A DNA stretch of 60,065 bases from Chitinophagales bacterium (GTDB taxonomy: Bacteria > Bacteroidota > Bacteroidia > Chitinophagales > Chitinophagaceae). The stretch spans positions 1-60,065 of the forward strand of contig JAIXLO010000058.1 of the NCBI GenBank assembly GCA_026931325.1, read 5' to 3'. Of this stretch, positions 16,904 to 26,242 are shown piece after piece; position 1 is the first letter of the stretch, and each line of letters begins with the position of its first letter. The notes under the pieces were generated by a model. That model saw only the letters and a list, made by a program, of their open reading frames with translations. It did not search any database and was not told the origin of the DNA. Both the position numbers and the translations under genes were made by a program.

Positions 16904-19531
16904 ATGGCTAATCGTTTGAAGAAGAAAAAGGAGGAAGCTCCTAATCCAGAAAATTTAACAACAGATAAAGTAGCAGAGGTTACAGTATCTGAAGTTGTGA
17001 AAGATGAACGTACTACTAAAATTATTGGAGCAATTTTTTTAGTGCTTACTGTTTTTTTATTTGTTGCATTTACTTCTTATTTATTTACTTGGCAAGAAGA
17101 TCAGGATAAAGTTCAACGCTTTGGTGCAAAAATATTTTCTACATCAGATGTTCAAGTAAGTAATTTATTAGGAGTGTTAGGAGCTTATGTTGCACACAAT
17201 TTTATTTTCAATGGTTTTGGTATTGCTTCATTTTTATTTTGCACTTTCTTTTTTGTATTAGGTGTAAATTTATTATTTGCCAAAAAAATATTTTCAATTT
17301 ATAGAAACCTTCGTTACTTAATTACAGGCTTAATTGTGTTGAGTGTTGCACTATCTTTTGTTTCAAGAGTTTCTGAATTTAGTTGGGGTGGTGCAGTAGG
17401 AGAATTAATTAATAGTTGGCTGATAAAATGGATTGGAGGTATTGGCACTGGTGCAATTTTATTGCTTAGTGTATTTGCTTATTTTATTTGGCGTTTTAAT
17501 CCTTCTTTTAGTGCTGTAGAAAAATTCTTTAGAAAAGCTTTTACACCTTCTCCTAAAAAAAATATTACAACTACAATTGATGGAGTTGAAGAAGATTTAG
17601 TTTTAGAAAATGAAGATGCTGTTGAAACTGAAGATGAACAAGGTGATGCTAAATTGTTTGTAGATGAAGAATTGGTTGAACCTACAAGTGGTAATAAATT
17701 AAGAACAGAAGGTAAAGGTGTTACTGTTATAATGCCAGAAGTTGAAGAAAATAATTTACCCACTTTTGATTTAGTTGAAAAAGAAGAAGAAAATTCTGTT
17801 GAGTTAAATGAAACTTTAGCAACAGAATTACCTCTTTCTATCAACGAACAATATGCTAATGCAAATAATAATATTGAAGAAGATTTAAGTCTTGAAATAA
17901 AACCACAAGTAGAAGAAGATGAAATAACAAATGATGAAGAACCTTTAACAATAGAAGAAACGCAAGAAGAAGAAATTAGTTCAGAAGATAATACAGCACT
18001 TGAGGTAAGAAGCGATGAATTAGCAACTATTAATTATGACCCAACTTTAGATTTAAGAGATTATAAATATCCAACTTTAGATTTATTAGAAACTCATGGG
18101 AGCGAAAAAATTATTCACGACCCATCAGAATTAGAAGCTAATAAAAATCAAATTATTGCTACACTCAAAAATTATGATATAGCCATACAGCGTATTGCAG
18201 CAACTATTGGCCCCACAGTTACTTTATATGAAATTGTTCCAGCACCTGGTGTGCGTATTAGCAGAATAAAAAATTTAGAAGATGATATTGCTTTAAGTCT
18301 AGCAGCATTAGGCATTCGTATTATTGCTCCAATTCCAGGAAGAGGAACAGTTGGTATAGAAGTGCCAAATGCTCGTAAAACTATTGTTAGCATGAAAACA
18401 ATGCTTGGGAGCGATAAATTTCAAAACAATAATTATTCATTGCCTATTGCTATTGGTAAAAAAATAGATAATGAAAATTTTATTGTTGATTTGGCTGCAA
18501 TGCCTCACTTACTAATGGCAGGAGCAACAGGTCAAGGAAAATCAGTTGGAGTAAATGCTTTGCTGGTTTCTTTATTGTATAAAAAACATCCATCTCAATT
18601 AAAATTTGTTTTAGTAGATCCTAAAAAAGTAGAATTAAGTTTATACCGAATTATTGAAAAACATTTTCTTGCAAAACTACCTGGCGAAGAAGAAAGTATT
18701 ATAACAGATACTAAAAAAGTAGTACATACTTTAAATGCTTTGTGTATAGAAATGGATAATCGTTATGACTTATTAAAAGAAGCTGGATGCAGAAATATTA
18801 GAGAGTATAATGAGAAGTTTACACAAAGAAAATTAAACCCACAAAAAGGTCATCAATACTTACCATTTATTGTTTTAGTAATAGATGAGTTTGCAGATTT
18901 AATAATGACTGCTGGCAAAGAAATTGAAATGCCAATTGCACGTTTGGCTCAGTTAGCAAGAGCTATTGGTATTCACTTAATCATTGCTACACAACGCCCT
19001 TCTGTAAATATTATTACAGGAACTATTAAAGCAAATTTTCCAGCACGTATTGCATTTAAAGTTTCTTCTAAAATTGATAGTAGAACCATTTTAGATACTG
19101 GTGGAGCAGAACAATTAATTGGTAAAGGAGATATGCTTGTAAGCTATAATGGAGAAGTTACCAGATTACAATGTGCTTTTGTAGATACACCAGAAGTAGA
19201 AAGAGTTTGTGAATTTATAAATAGCCAACGTGGTTATCCTGATGCTTTCTTACTTCCTGAATATGTAGATGAAAAAGAAGAATCAGGAAAAGATTTTGAT
19301 GTAAATGATAAAGATGTTTTGTTTGAAGATGCGGCAAAATTAATTGTTCAAAATCAAGTAGGCTCTACATCACTAATTCAAAGAAGAATGAAATTGGGTT
19401 ATAACAGAGCAGGCAGATTAATGGATCAATTAGAAAAGGCTGGAATTGTAGGACCAAATCTTGGCAGTAAAGCAAGAGAGGTAAAATTTAAATCAGAAAT
19501 GGAATTACAAGAATTTTTAGATTCGTTGTAG
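16904..19531 (+). CDS. ftsK: DNA translocase FtsK/SpoIIIE
   Basis: This 875-residue septal DNA pump clears and aligns chromosome ends during division. Four N-terminal membrane helices (about 35-185) anchor it at the septum. A long acidic, low-complexity linker follows (about 200-385). The motor has Walker A GATGQGKS at about 537-544 and Walker B VLVIDEFADL near 657. The C-terminal winged-helix gamma domain (about 805-870, SLIQRRMKLGYNRAGRLMDQ) reads KOPS-like orientation sites. Starts at ATG 16904, placed just after a TTAATTTG -7-like element, so the leader would be very short. DnaA-box-like sites lie upstream. Confidence 0.95.
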   Translation: MANRLKKKKEEAPNPENLTTDKVAEVTVSEVVKDERTTKIIGAIFLVLTVFLFVAFTSYLFTWQEDQDKVQRFGAKIFSTSDVQVSNLLGVLGAYVAHNFIFNGFGIASFLFCTFFFVLGVNLLFAKKIFSIYRNLRYLITGLIVLSVALSFVSRVSEFSWGGAVGELINSWLIKWIGGIGTGAILLLSVFAYFIWRFNPSFSAVEKFFRKAFTPSPKKNITTTIDGVEEDLVLENEDAVETEDEQGDAKLFVDEELVEPTSGNKLRTEGKGVTVIMPEVEENNLPTFDLVEKEEENSVELNETLATELPLSINEQYANANNNIEEDLSLEIKPQVEEDEITNDEEPLTIEETQEEEISSEDNTALEVRSDELATINYDPTLDLRDYKYPTLDLLETHGSEKIIHDPSELEANKNQIIATLKNYDIAIQRIAATIGPTVTLYEIVPAPGVRISRIKNLEDDIALSLAALGIRIIAPIPGRGTVGIEVPNARKTIVSMKTMLGSDKFQNNNYSLPIAIGKKIDNENFIVDLAAMPHLLMAGATGQGKSVGVNALLVSLLYKKHPSQLKFVLVDPKKVELSLYRIIEKHFLAKLPGEEESIITDTKKVVHTLNALCIEMDNRYDLLKEAGCRNIREYNEKFTQRKLNPQKGHQYLPFIVLVIDEFADLIMTAGKEIEMPIARLAQLARAIGIHLIIATQRPSVNIITGTIKANFPARIAFKVSSKIDSRTILDTGGAEQLIGKGDMLVSYNGEVTRLQCAFVDTPEVERVCEFINSQRGYPDAFLLPEYVDEKEESGKDFDVNDKDVLFEDAAKLIVQNQVGSTSLIQRRMKLGYNRAGRLMDQLEKAGIVGPNLGSKAREVKFKSEMELQEFLDSL

Positions 19532-19641
19532 AATTTATTAATTACTTTTTCACATAATAATTATTCGCACTAATTCTTAGCTTGTTTTAATTATCTTGGC
19601 AGCCTTTAAGAAAAACTAATTTATTATTAAAACAAATTTTT

Positions 19642-20076
19642 ATGATTAAGCTTCAAGTAATTGGCAATCTTGGAAAAGATGCTATTGTAAACAATGTTAA
19701 TGGAAAAAATGTTATCAACTTTAACATGGCTCATACAGAGCGTTATAAAGATGCTCAAGGAAATCAGAAAGATAGAACCATTTGGGTAGAATGTGCTTAT
19801 TGGACAGATAGAACAGCTATTGCACCTTATTTAAAAAAAGGAACACAAGTTTTTGTTGATGGAAACCCAGATGTAAGAAGTTATACAACACAAGATGGGA
19901 GGCAGGGAGCTTCATTAACTTTAAGAATACAAAGTATACAATTATTAGGTAGTCGTAATTCAGAAGCAGGTTCTACAACTCAAACATATACATCAAATCA
20001 ATCAGAAACTTCTCAAGCAACAACTTCAACATCAATTAATGAAATTAATGAACCTGTTGATGATTTGCCTTTTTAA
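19642..20076 (+). CDS. ssb: Single-stranded DNA-binding protein
   Basis: This 144-residue SSB has one OB-fold domain (residues 1-105, with QVIGNLGKDAI near the N-terminus and WVECAYWTDRTAIAPYLKKG in the centre). A Gln/Ser/Thr-rich disordered linker leads to the acidic tip DDLPF, which recruits replication and repair partners. It would bind ssDNA as a tetramer. The start is ATG at 19642, 110 bases after ftsK. The length is slightly short for the family because the linker is short. Confidence 0.95.
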   Translation: MIKLQVIGNLGKDAIVNNVNGKNVINFNMAHTERYKDAQGNQKDRTIWVECAYWTDRTAIAPYLKKGTQVFVDGNPDVRSYTTQDGRQGASLTLRIQSIQLLGSRNSEAGSTTQTYTSNQSETSQATTSTSINEINEPVDDLPF

Positions 20077-20117
20077 TTTCATCATGAATTATTAAAGAAG
20101 TCAATAAAATTTCATTT

Positions 20118-22337
20118 ATGAAAAGGTTTTTGTTGGTTGCAGCAATATTGTTTTGTAAAAATATTTTCTCTCAACAAAGATTAGTAGAGTTTGTAAATCC
20201 TTTTATTGGTACAGATGCTCATGGACATACTTACCCTGGTGCAACTATTCCTTTTGGTATGGTACAATTAAGTCCTGATAATGGATCAAATGGTTGGGAT
20301 TGGAGTAGTGGTTATCATTATAGCGATAGTGTTATTCAAGGCTTTAGTCATACTCATTTAAGTGGTACAGGTGTTGGAGATTTGTGTGATATATCTGTAT
20401 TACCAATAGTTAATAGAATTGCTTCTGCTGATAAAATTGTTAGCAGATTTTCTCATAAACAAGAATCTGCAAAACCAGGTTATTATACAGTACACTTAAA
20501 AGACTTTGATGTTTGGGCAGAACTAACTACAACAATTCGTTGTGGTTTTCATCGTTATACTTTTCCTGCATCAAAACATTCTTCAATTCGTTTTGATTTA
20601 GGTTTTGCAATAAACTTTGATAAAACTAAAGAATGTTTTTTCAAAAAAATAAATGATACAACTTTTGTAGGATATAGATTTAGCACAGGTTGGGCAGCTA
20701 ATCAAAAAATATTTTTTGCAGTAAAAATAAATAAGCCAATAAAACACATTTCTTTATTTGCAGACAAAGAAAAAATAGATACAAATACTTATACAGCAAA
20801 AGATATTAAAGCAATATTAGAATTTGAAACTACACAGAGTGAAAAAATTTTAATGAAAGTAGGGTTAAGTAGTGCAGATGTTGAAGGAGCTTTAGAAAGT
20901 TTAAATGAAATTCAAGGATGGGATTTTGATGTTATAAGATTAAATGCTGAAAATATTTGGGAAAGAGAATTAAGAAAATTACAAATACGCACTAATGATA
21001 TTGCCTTAAAGCAATCATTTTATACAGCACTTTATCATACTTATTTAGCACCTAATAGATTTAGTGATAGATATGGAAATTATAAAGATTCTAAAGGTAA
21101 TATTGCAAGAGGAAGATCTATTTATACTGTTCAATCTTTATGGGATACTTTTAGGGCAGCTAATCCATTGCTTACTCTTACTCAAACAGAATTAGTTCCT
21201 GCTATTATCAATTCTTATCTTACTTTTTATGACGATTATGGTTTATTACCTGTTTGGGAGTTACAGTTTAATGAAACGAATTGTATGACTGGTTATCATG
21301 CAGTACCTATTATAGCTGATGCAATATTAAAAGGCATTACAGGTTTTGATTATGAAAAAGCATATCAGGCAATGAAAACAAGTGCTTATCAAAATGTGAG
21401 AGCAACAGATTTATACAGACAATATGGATATGTGCCTTATGATAAAGCAGGATATAGTGTAACGATAACAATGGAATATGCTTTTGATGATTGGTGTATA
21501 GCACAAGTAGCAAAACGTTTAGGAAAATCAGCAGATTATAGAGAGTTTATAAGAAGAAGTATTAATTGGCGAAATGTGTTTGATAAAAAAGCAGGCTTTG
21601 CTCGTCCAAGATATAGTAATGGACATTGGGTTACACCCTTTGACCCTTATCATACAGAGTATGATGAAAGCAAGACAGCATATACAGAAGGTAATGCTTG
21701 GCAACATAGTTGGTTTGCTCCACACGATGTGTATGCTTTAATAAATTATATGGGAGGTGCAAAAAAATTTACTGCTAAATTAGATTCATTATTTAATGCA
21801 GATTCTAAACTTACAGGGTCTGAAATTCCTCCAGATATTAGTGGCATGATTGGGCAATATGTGCATGGCAATGAACCAAGCCATCATATTGCTTATTTAT
21901 ACAATTATGTAGGCTTACCACATAAAACAGCAGATAGAGTTAGAGAAATTTGTACAACATTATACAGCAATAAACCTGATGGTTTGCCAGGTAATGAAGA
22001 TTGTGGACAGATGAGTGCTTGGTATGTGTTTAGTGTTTTAGGTTTTTATCCTGTAAATCCAGCAAATAGCGAATATGTTTTAAGTGTTCCATTAGTGCAA
22101 GAAAGTGCTTTACAATTGCCTAATGGACATTTATTTAGAGTAGTTGTAAAAAATGAAAGCGAAAAAAATAAATACATAAAACAAGTAACACTCAATGGTG
22201 AAGTTTATAATAAATCTTTCATCAAACATTCTGATATAATGAAAGGAGGAGTTTTAGAAATTACTTTAGATGCAGAGCCTGGAAAAACTTTTGGAAAACT
22301 AATGGAAGACTATCCAGGAAGAAAAGTAAAATATTAA
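20118..22337 (+). CDS. Glycoside hydrolase family 92 alpha-mannosidase, secreted
   Basis: This 739-residue protein is a GH92 enzyme, a calcium-dependent exo-acting mannosidase family that is abundant in Bacteroidota and usually cleaves alpha-1,2-linked mannose. An N-terminal signal peptide (about residues 1-18) is followed by the beta-sandwich opening VNPFIGTDAHGHTYPGATIP. The (alpha/alpha)6 domain carries SLWDTFRAANPLLTL, PPDISGMIGQYVHGNEPSHH and GNEDCGQMSAWYVFSVLGFYP, all family hallmarks. Export to the periplasm or outer surface is inferred from the signal peptide. It stands alone, with no SusC/SusD pair nearby, so it is not part of a recognisable polysaccharide utilisation locus here. Confidence 0.93.
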   Translation: MKRFLLVAAILFCKNIFSQQRLVEFVNPFIGTDAHGHTYPGATIPFGMVQLSPDNGSNGWDWSSGYHYSDSVIQGFSHTHLSGTGVGDLCDISVLPIVNRIASADKIVSRFSHKQESAKPGYYTVHLKDFDVWAELTTTIRCGFHRYTFPASKHSSIRFDLGFAINFDKTKECFFKKINDTTFVGYRFSTGWAANQKIFFAVKINKPIKHISLFADKEKIDTNTYTAKDIKAILEFETTQSEKILMKVGLSSADVEGALESLNEIQGWDFDVIRLNAENIWERELRKLQIRTNDIALKQSFYTALYHTYLAPNRFSDRYGNYKDSKGNIARGRSIYTVQSLWDTFRAANPLLTLTQTELVPAIINSYLTFYDDYGLLPVWELQFNETNCMTGYHAVPIIADAILKGITGFDYEKAYQAMKTSAYQNVRATDLYRQYGYVPYDKAGYSVTITMEYAFDDWCIAQVAKRLGKSADYREFIRRSINWRNVFDKKAGFARPRYSNGHWVTPFDPYHTEYDESKTAYTEGNAWQHSWFAPHDVYALINYMGGAKKFTAKLDSLFNADSKLTGSEIPPDISGMIGQYVHGNEPSHHIAYLYNYVGLPHKTADRVREICTTLYSNKPDGLPGNEDCGQMSAWYVFSVLGFYPVNPANSEYVLSVPLVQESALQLPNGHLFRVVVKNESEKNKYIKQVTLNGEVYNKSFIKHSDIMKGGVLEITLDAEPGKTFGKLMEDYPGRKVKY

Positions 22338-22382
22338 TAATTTGTTTTTTCAGAATTAATAATTCATAAAAGTTAAGAGTAG

Positions 22383-23003
22383 ATGATAAATGAAATTATA
22401 GGTTATTCAGCCTCTTTATTTTTGGGTATTTCATTATTAGTAAGCAATAAATTTAAGTTTAGGTGGTGGAATACTATAGGCTGTTTAACATTTGTTATTT
22501 ATGGTTTTTTAATTAATGCTTATCCTGTAAGTTTAGCAAATGGAGTTTTGTTGATTATTAATATTTATCAGTTAATAAGACTTTATCAATCAAAAGAAAA
22601 GTTTGAACTTTTATCAATACCAAAAGATAGTGCTTTAGTAGAAAAGTTTATTAATTTTTATAACAACGATATTAAAAAGTTTTTTCCTGAAGCAAATACC
22701 ACTATTCAATCAAACACTTTTGCTTTGGTTGTTTTAAGAAATATGGTTATTGCAAATTTGTTTATTGCCAATATAAAAACAAATGGAGAAGCTGAAATAG
22801 AAATTGATTACACTATACCAGAATATAGAGACTATAAAAGTGGACAGTTTATTTTTGAAAAAGAAAAACAATACTTAATAAAAAATGGTATAACTACATT
22901 AACTTATCATAAAAATATTCATCCAATACATCAAAGATTTTTAACTAAAATGGGATTTGTAAAAGAAATAAATAAGCAAAGCTTTATAAAATCTCTTATT
23001 TAA
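22383..23003 (+). CDS. YgjV-like inner-membrane protein with a soluble C-terminal domain
   Basis: This 206-residue protein begins with about three transmembrane helices (residues 5-24, 29-47 and 51-68) that resemble the YgjV/Imp family. A soluble half without membrane segments follows. The C-terminal ~125 residues, ending in NIHPIHQRFLTKMGFVKE, resemble the tail of a GNAT acetyltransferase (the late motif before the last strands), but the acetyl-CoA pyrophosphate loop is not obvious. No function is assigned. Starts with ATG at 22383, 45 bases after the GH92 gene, and ends at a convergent terminator. Confidence 0.55.
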   Translation: MINEIIGYSASLFLGISLLVSNKFKFRWWNTIGCLTFVIYGFLINAYPVSLANGVLLIINIYQLIRLYQSKEKFELLSIPKDSALVEKFINFYNNDIKKFFPEANTTIQSNTFALVVLRNMVIANLFIANIKTNGEAEIEIDYTIPEYRDYKSGQFIFEKEKQYLIKNGITTLTYHKNIHPIHQRFLTKMGFVKEINKQSFIKSLI

Positions 23004-23008
23004 AAAAT

Positions 23009-23040
23009 AAAGGCAACCAATGGGTTGCCTTTAAAATTTT
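23009..23040. terminator. Bidirectional intrinsic terminator
   Basis: AAAGGCAACC (23009-23018) pairs with GGTTGCCTTT (23023-23032) across a 4-base loop, with T-rich sequence on the + side and A-rich sequence on the other. It sits between the convergent ygjV-like and yajQ genes and suits both. Confidence 0.85.
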
Positions 23041-23531
23041 TAGCTTTTCATATTTTCATATTGTAGAGGTACACCAAAATTTCCATTTCTACAAAGTGAA
23101 ATTACTTCCTGTAAATCATCAATTTTTTTTCCTGTAACTCTTATAATATTATCCATTATTGCTGGTTGAACTTTTAAGCCACTGTCTTTAATAGCTTTTA
23201 CTATTTTCTTTGCATCTTCTTGTTTTAAGCCATTTTTTACAGAAACATTTTTCTTCATTACTTTTCCACTTGGGTAAGAATCTTTACTAAAATCAAAAGC
23301 ATTTCCATCAATTCCTTGCTTCATGCTTCTACTAATTAATACATCTATTATTTGCTGTAGTTTCATATCACTATCGGCTTCTAATAAAATGGTAAAATCC
23401 TTTTTATTCAAATCAATAACAACATGGCTATCTCTAAAATCAAAACGATTGGTAATTTCTTTTCTAACTACATTAATTGCATTATCCAATGTTTGAATAT
23501 CTACTTTACTGGCTATATCAAAAGAAGGCAT
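23040..23531 (-). CDS. yajQ: YajQ-family nucleotide-binding protein
   Basis: This 163-residue protein belongs to the YajQ (DUF520) family, with two ferredoxin-like RNA-recognition folds. The N-terminus MPSFDIASKVDIQTLDNAIN and the segments EITNRFDFRD and KDSGLKVQPAIMDNIIRVTGKKIDDLQ are hallmarks. Some members bind cyclic di-GMP or tRNA/viral RNA. Which ligand applies here is unknown. Start is ATG. It lies downstream of gcvH (17-base gap) on the same strand. Confidence 0.93.
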   Translation of the reverse strand: MPSFDIASKVDIQTLDNAINVVRKEITNRFDFRDSHVVIDLNKKDFTILLEADSDMKLQQIIDVLISRSMKQGIDGNAFDFSKDSYPSGKVMKKNVSVKNGLKQEDAKKIVKAIKDSGLKVQPAIMDNIIRVTGKKIDDLQEVISLCRNGNFGVPLQYENMKS

Positions 23532-23548
23532 AATAGTTTTTATTTTGT

Positions 23549-23926
23549 TTAACCAACCATTGCAGCATAAGCAGTACTATCTAATAAAGTATCTATATCT
23601 GCTGCATTATTTACTGTTATTTTTACAATCCAACCTTCTCCATAAGGGTCGTTGTTAATTAATTCAGGTTGCTTTTCTAGATTAGAATTAAATTCTGTAA
23701 TAGTTCCTGCAATTGGTAAAAATAAATCACTTACTGTTTTAACAGCTTCAACAGTTCCAAACACTTCATTTGCTTGAAGACTTTTACCTACACTATTAAT
23801 ATCAACATAAACAATATCGCCCAATTCGCTTTGAGCAAATTCTGTGATACCAATAGTTGCTGTATTGCCATCAATACTTATCCACTCATGGTCTTTTGAG
23901 TAACGAAGATTAGAAGGGAAATTCAT
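23549..23926 (-). CDS. gcvH: Glycine cleavage system H protein
   Basis: This 125-residue lipoyl carrier shuttles the aminomethyl group between the P and T proteins of the glycine cleavage system. The lipoylation site is Lys63 in [13 protein letters not shown]. The N-terminal [10 protein letters not shown] and the late [12 protein letters not shown] are typical. The length is usual. gcvP and gcvT are not in the window. It is followed by yajQ, an arrangement that probably reflects cotranscription. Confidence 0.96.
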   Translation of the reverse strand: MNFPSNLRYSKDHEWISIDGNTATIGITEFAQSELGDIVYVDINSVGKSLQANEVFGTVEAVKTVSDLFLPIAGTITEFNSNLEKQPELINNDPYGEGWIVKITVNNAADIDTLLDSTAYAAMVG

Positions 23927-23986
23927 GTTTATTATAGTTTTATTTATGCAAATATTAGTTTTTTATAATTACAAAGCAATTTGTTG

Positions 23987-24772
23987 TTAATTAAGCATTC
24001 TAATTTTCATTCTTATATCTTTTATTGGTCTATCTCCAGGTCTTGTTGTTGCAGATGCAATTTTATCTATTACATTTAAACCAGAAATTACCTCTCCGAA
24101 AACAGTATAGTTTTGATCTAAGAAAGGTGTGCCACCAATTCGTTGATAAATTTCTTTTTGAGTATCAGTATAAGAAAAATTAGGATTATTAGGCTTTATT
24201 CTTTGTTCATACATTTGTCTTAATTGTGCTGTATCTATTTTATTTCCTTGTACAATATAAAACTGACAGTTACTACTTGCTTTTTCAGCATTACCATCTC
24301 TTGCAGCAGCCAAAGCTCCTCTTTTATGTATTAAATTTTTATTAAATTCTGCTGGTATTCTTGGTTGCCCTATTACTTCTCCTCCTCCTAAAATTGCTAA
24401 ACTATCTGCATGTTTACTTGTTGGGTCACCTCCTTGAATCATAAAACCTTTTATTACTCTATGAAATAATAAACTATCATAAAAACCAGATTCTATCAAG
24501 CTAATAAAATTATCTCTGTGCAATGGAGTAGTATTATACAAACGAGCAACCATTGTTCCATAATCTGTAGTTATTTCTACAAGCCTTTCTTTTTGTACTA
24601 TGTTAGTTTTATTCTGAGGAATATCAGCTTTATTATTTTGATGTTTTGCAGTTTCTTCTGTAGTAGTTTCAGCTAAAGGCGGTCTTGCAATATTTCTTTT
24701 TTTAGGAGCTTGTGCATTAACTGATATTATACAAATTGAAAAAATACTTAGAAATAAAAAAAATTGTTTCAT
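23987..24772 (-). CDS. Secreted cyclophilin-type peptidyl-prolyl cis-trans isomerase
   Basis: This 261-residue protein has a signal peptide (residues 1-20), a Lys/Ala-rich linker, and a cyclophilin domain from about residue 65. Motifs are FHRVIKGFMIQGGDPT (containing the catalytic Arg and Gln region), GALAAARDGNAEKASSNCQF, and YTVFGEVISGLNVIDKIA. It probably helps proline isomerisation during folding in the periplasm. Bacteroidota often carry several such enzymes. It is followed at about 60 bases by gcvH on the same strand. Confidence 0.9.
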   Translation of the reverse strand: MKQFFLFLSIFSICIISVNAQAPKKRNIARPPLAETTTEETAKHQNNKADIPQNKTNIVQKERLVEITTDYGTMVARLYNTTPLHRDNFISLIESGFYDSLLFHRVIKGFMIQGGDPTSKHADSLAILGGGEVIGQPRIPAEFNKNLIHKRGALAAARDGNAEKASSNCQFYIVQGNKIDTAQLRQMYEQRIKPNNPNFSYTDTQKEIYQRIGGTPFLDQNYTVFGEVISGLNVIDKIASATTRPGDRPIKDIRMKIRMLN

Positions 24773-24800
24773 TGTTTTTGATAAATGATTAGCTACAAAA

Positions 24801-25145
24801 TTAAAATTCTAATTGGTTAAAGTAAAGTAAAATATGCTCTTTCAAAAAATCTTCATTTTCTGATGATGAAAAATCAGGTACTTGTTTTAATTGTTTAAAG
24901 TGGGGCCAATTATCTTCATCTAATTTTTCAAATTCAAAATAACCACTTGGTTGTAATAATATACATACTGCAACATGCATTAAATCTTGCTTTTGTTCTT
25001 TAGTTATTTGTTTTGATGGAAATCTTACTTCTTGTAATCCTATTAAAAAAAGTATAGTTTCAATATCAGGCTTCTTACCAAATTTATTTATTAGTTTTTC
25101 TTCTAAAATATGCCATTGTTGTTGCAAGTTGTCTTGAGAGAGCAT
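24801..25145 (-). CDS. Conserved hypothetical protein (Bacteroidota)
   Basis: This 114-residue soluble protein has no signal peptide or membrane helix. The pattern LEEKLINKFGKKPDIETILFLIGLQEVRF, then KEQKQDLMHVAVCILL and a Tyr/Phe-Glu-rich end (about residues 70-105), is one I associate with an uncharacterised Bacteroidota family. It is acidic near the C-terminus. It lies between the PAS protein (20 bases upstream) and the cyclophilin gene on the same strand, so an operon is likely. No function is proposed. Confidence 0.6.
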   Translation of the reverse strand: MLSQDNLQQQWHILEEKLINKFGKKPDIETILFLIGLQEVRFPSKQITKEQKQDLMHVAVCILLQPSGYFEFEKLDEDNWPHFKQLKQVPDFSSSENEDFLKEHILLYFNQLEF

Positions 25146-25165
25146 TACTAAATCTGTTGTAAAAA

Positions 25166-26131
25166 TTATATTGTTTTTGCTATGATATCTTTAATTGCAA
25201 TATCTAATTCTTGTGCTGATTCATCTAACATATTTATTAATTCATTTTTCTGAGAAGGATTCTTTTCATCTTTCAATAAATTAACTAATCCTAAAATATT
25301 TGATAATGGTTTTCTTACTTTATGGCTTTGATGCCAAGCAATTTCTTTTAATCGTTCTTCTTTTCTTTTAGCTTCTTCTATATTTATTGAGCTAAAAATA
25401 ACACCAATAATATTATCATTTATATCTTTAAATGGCTTCATGGTATGCCTGTACCATGTTGGTTTTATTTTGTCAAAGTGATTTTGAAATTCGTAAGAAA
25501 TTGTTTTCCCTTTTAAAACCTCTAAAAACCTTTTTTCAAAAAGTTCTAATCTATCTTTAGATACAATTTCTCTAAAATCAAAACCTTCATGCATTTTAAT
25601 TTTTACAAAATATTCTGTTTCTTGTTGAGCTATATTATTAAATGAAATAACCTTATAGTTTTTATCAATAAAGTAGAATGATTCTTCTACGTTGTTAAGT
25701 GCCATTTTTAATTTTTGTAAAGTTCTTTTGTGTTCTTCTTTTTCTTTTTTATATTCTGTCATGCAATAACCAATACCACCCACTTCTGTTACTTTTCCAT
25801 TTTCTGAATGAATAGGAAAAAAATCCCATTTTATATAGATATCAATATTTAATTCTGTACCCTTTTTTCTTATTTTAATTGCCTTATCATCTGATATATT
25901 TATCCAATTTTTCTCCTTACAATCTAAAAATAATTGTACACTTTCAGGATACATATCTTTTGTAATTTTTTCTCCTATAAAGTTGGTATAAACGTGGGAA
26001 AAGTGCTTTTTATATAACTGGTTTACATAGGTAAAATTATCCTTCTCATCAAAACTTATTAAATACAATGAGTTTGAACTTTCTATAAAAGAACACAAAG
26101 ATTTAAATAGTTTGTTCTCATTTATGGGCAT
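25166..26131 (-). CDS. PAS-domain protein with a histidine-kinase-like dimerisation helix but no ATPase domain
   Basis: This 321-residue protein has two PAS-like domains (about residues 10-125 and 135-250) joined by a charged helix. It then has one HisKA-like hairpin with the phosphoacceptor-type motif SHKVRKPLSNILGLVNLL at about residues 269-286. It ends shortly after (LDIAIKDIIAKTI), so there is no HATPase domain. No frameshift or remnant ATPase is seen downstream, where another intact gene begins after 20 bases. This argues that the short form is natural and not a pseudogene. It may act as a sensor that is phosphorylated by, or dimerises with, another kinase. Start is ATG at 26131. Confidence 0.7.
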   Translation of the reverse strand: MPINENKLFKSLCSFIESSNSLYLISFDEKDNFTYVNQLYKKHFSHVYTNFIGEKITKDMYPESVQLFLDCKEKNWINISDDKAIKIRKKGTELNIDIYIKWDFFPIHSENGKVTEVGGIGYCMTEYKKEKEEHKRTLQKLKMALNNVEESFYFIDKNYKVISFNNIAQQETEYFVKIKMHEGFDFREIVSKDRLELFEKRFLEVLKGKTISYEFQNHFDKIKPTWYRHTMKPFKDINDNIIGVIFSSINIEEAKRKEERLKEIAWHQSHKVRKPLSNILGLVNLLKDEKNPSQKNELINMLDESAQELDIAIKDIIAKTI

Positions 26132-26218
26132 CTCATAAGGTTTTAAGAATTATTGAACACTATGTAAATGTAATTAAATTATAAATATGATTGATAATAT
26201 TTTAATGGAAAGAATAAG

Positions 26219-26226
26219 TAATTTTG
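26219..26226 (+). promoter_or_regulatory. Candidate -7 element of the serS promoter
   Basis: TAATTTTG fits the Bacteroidota -7 consensus TAnnTTTG and lies 17 bases before the serS ATG. The nearest upstream TTG (26191) is further away than the usual spacing, so this call is tentative. Confidence 0.3.
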
Positions 26227-26242
26227 CTAAAATTTTTTTTAA

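Noticed and set aside
17479-17844. 121-codon minus-strand frame inside ftsK
   Set aside because: A Ser/Thr-rich translation produced by the acidic linker of ftsK read backwards; no independent support.
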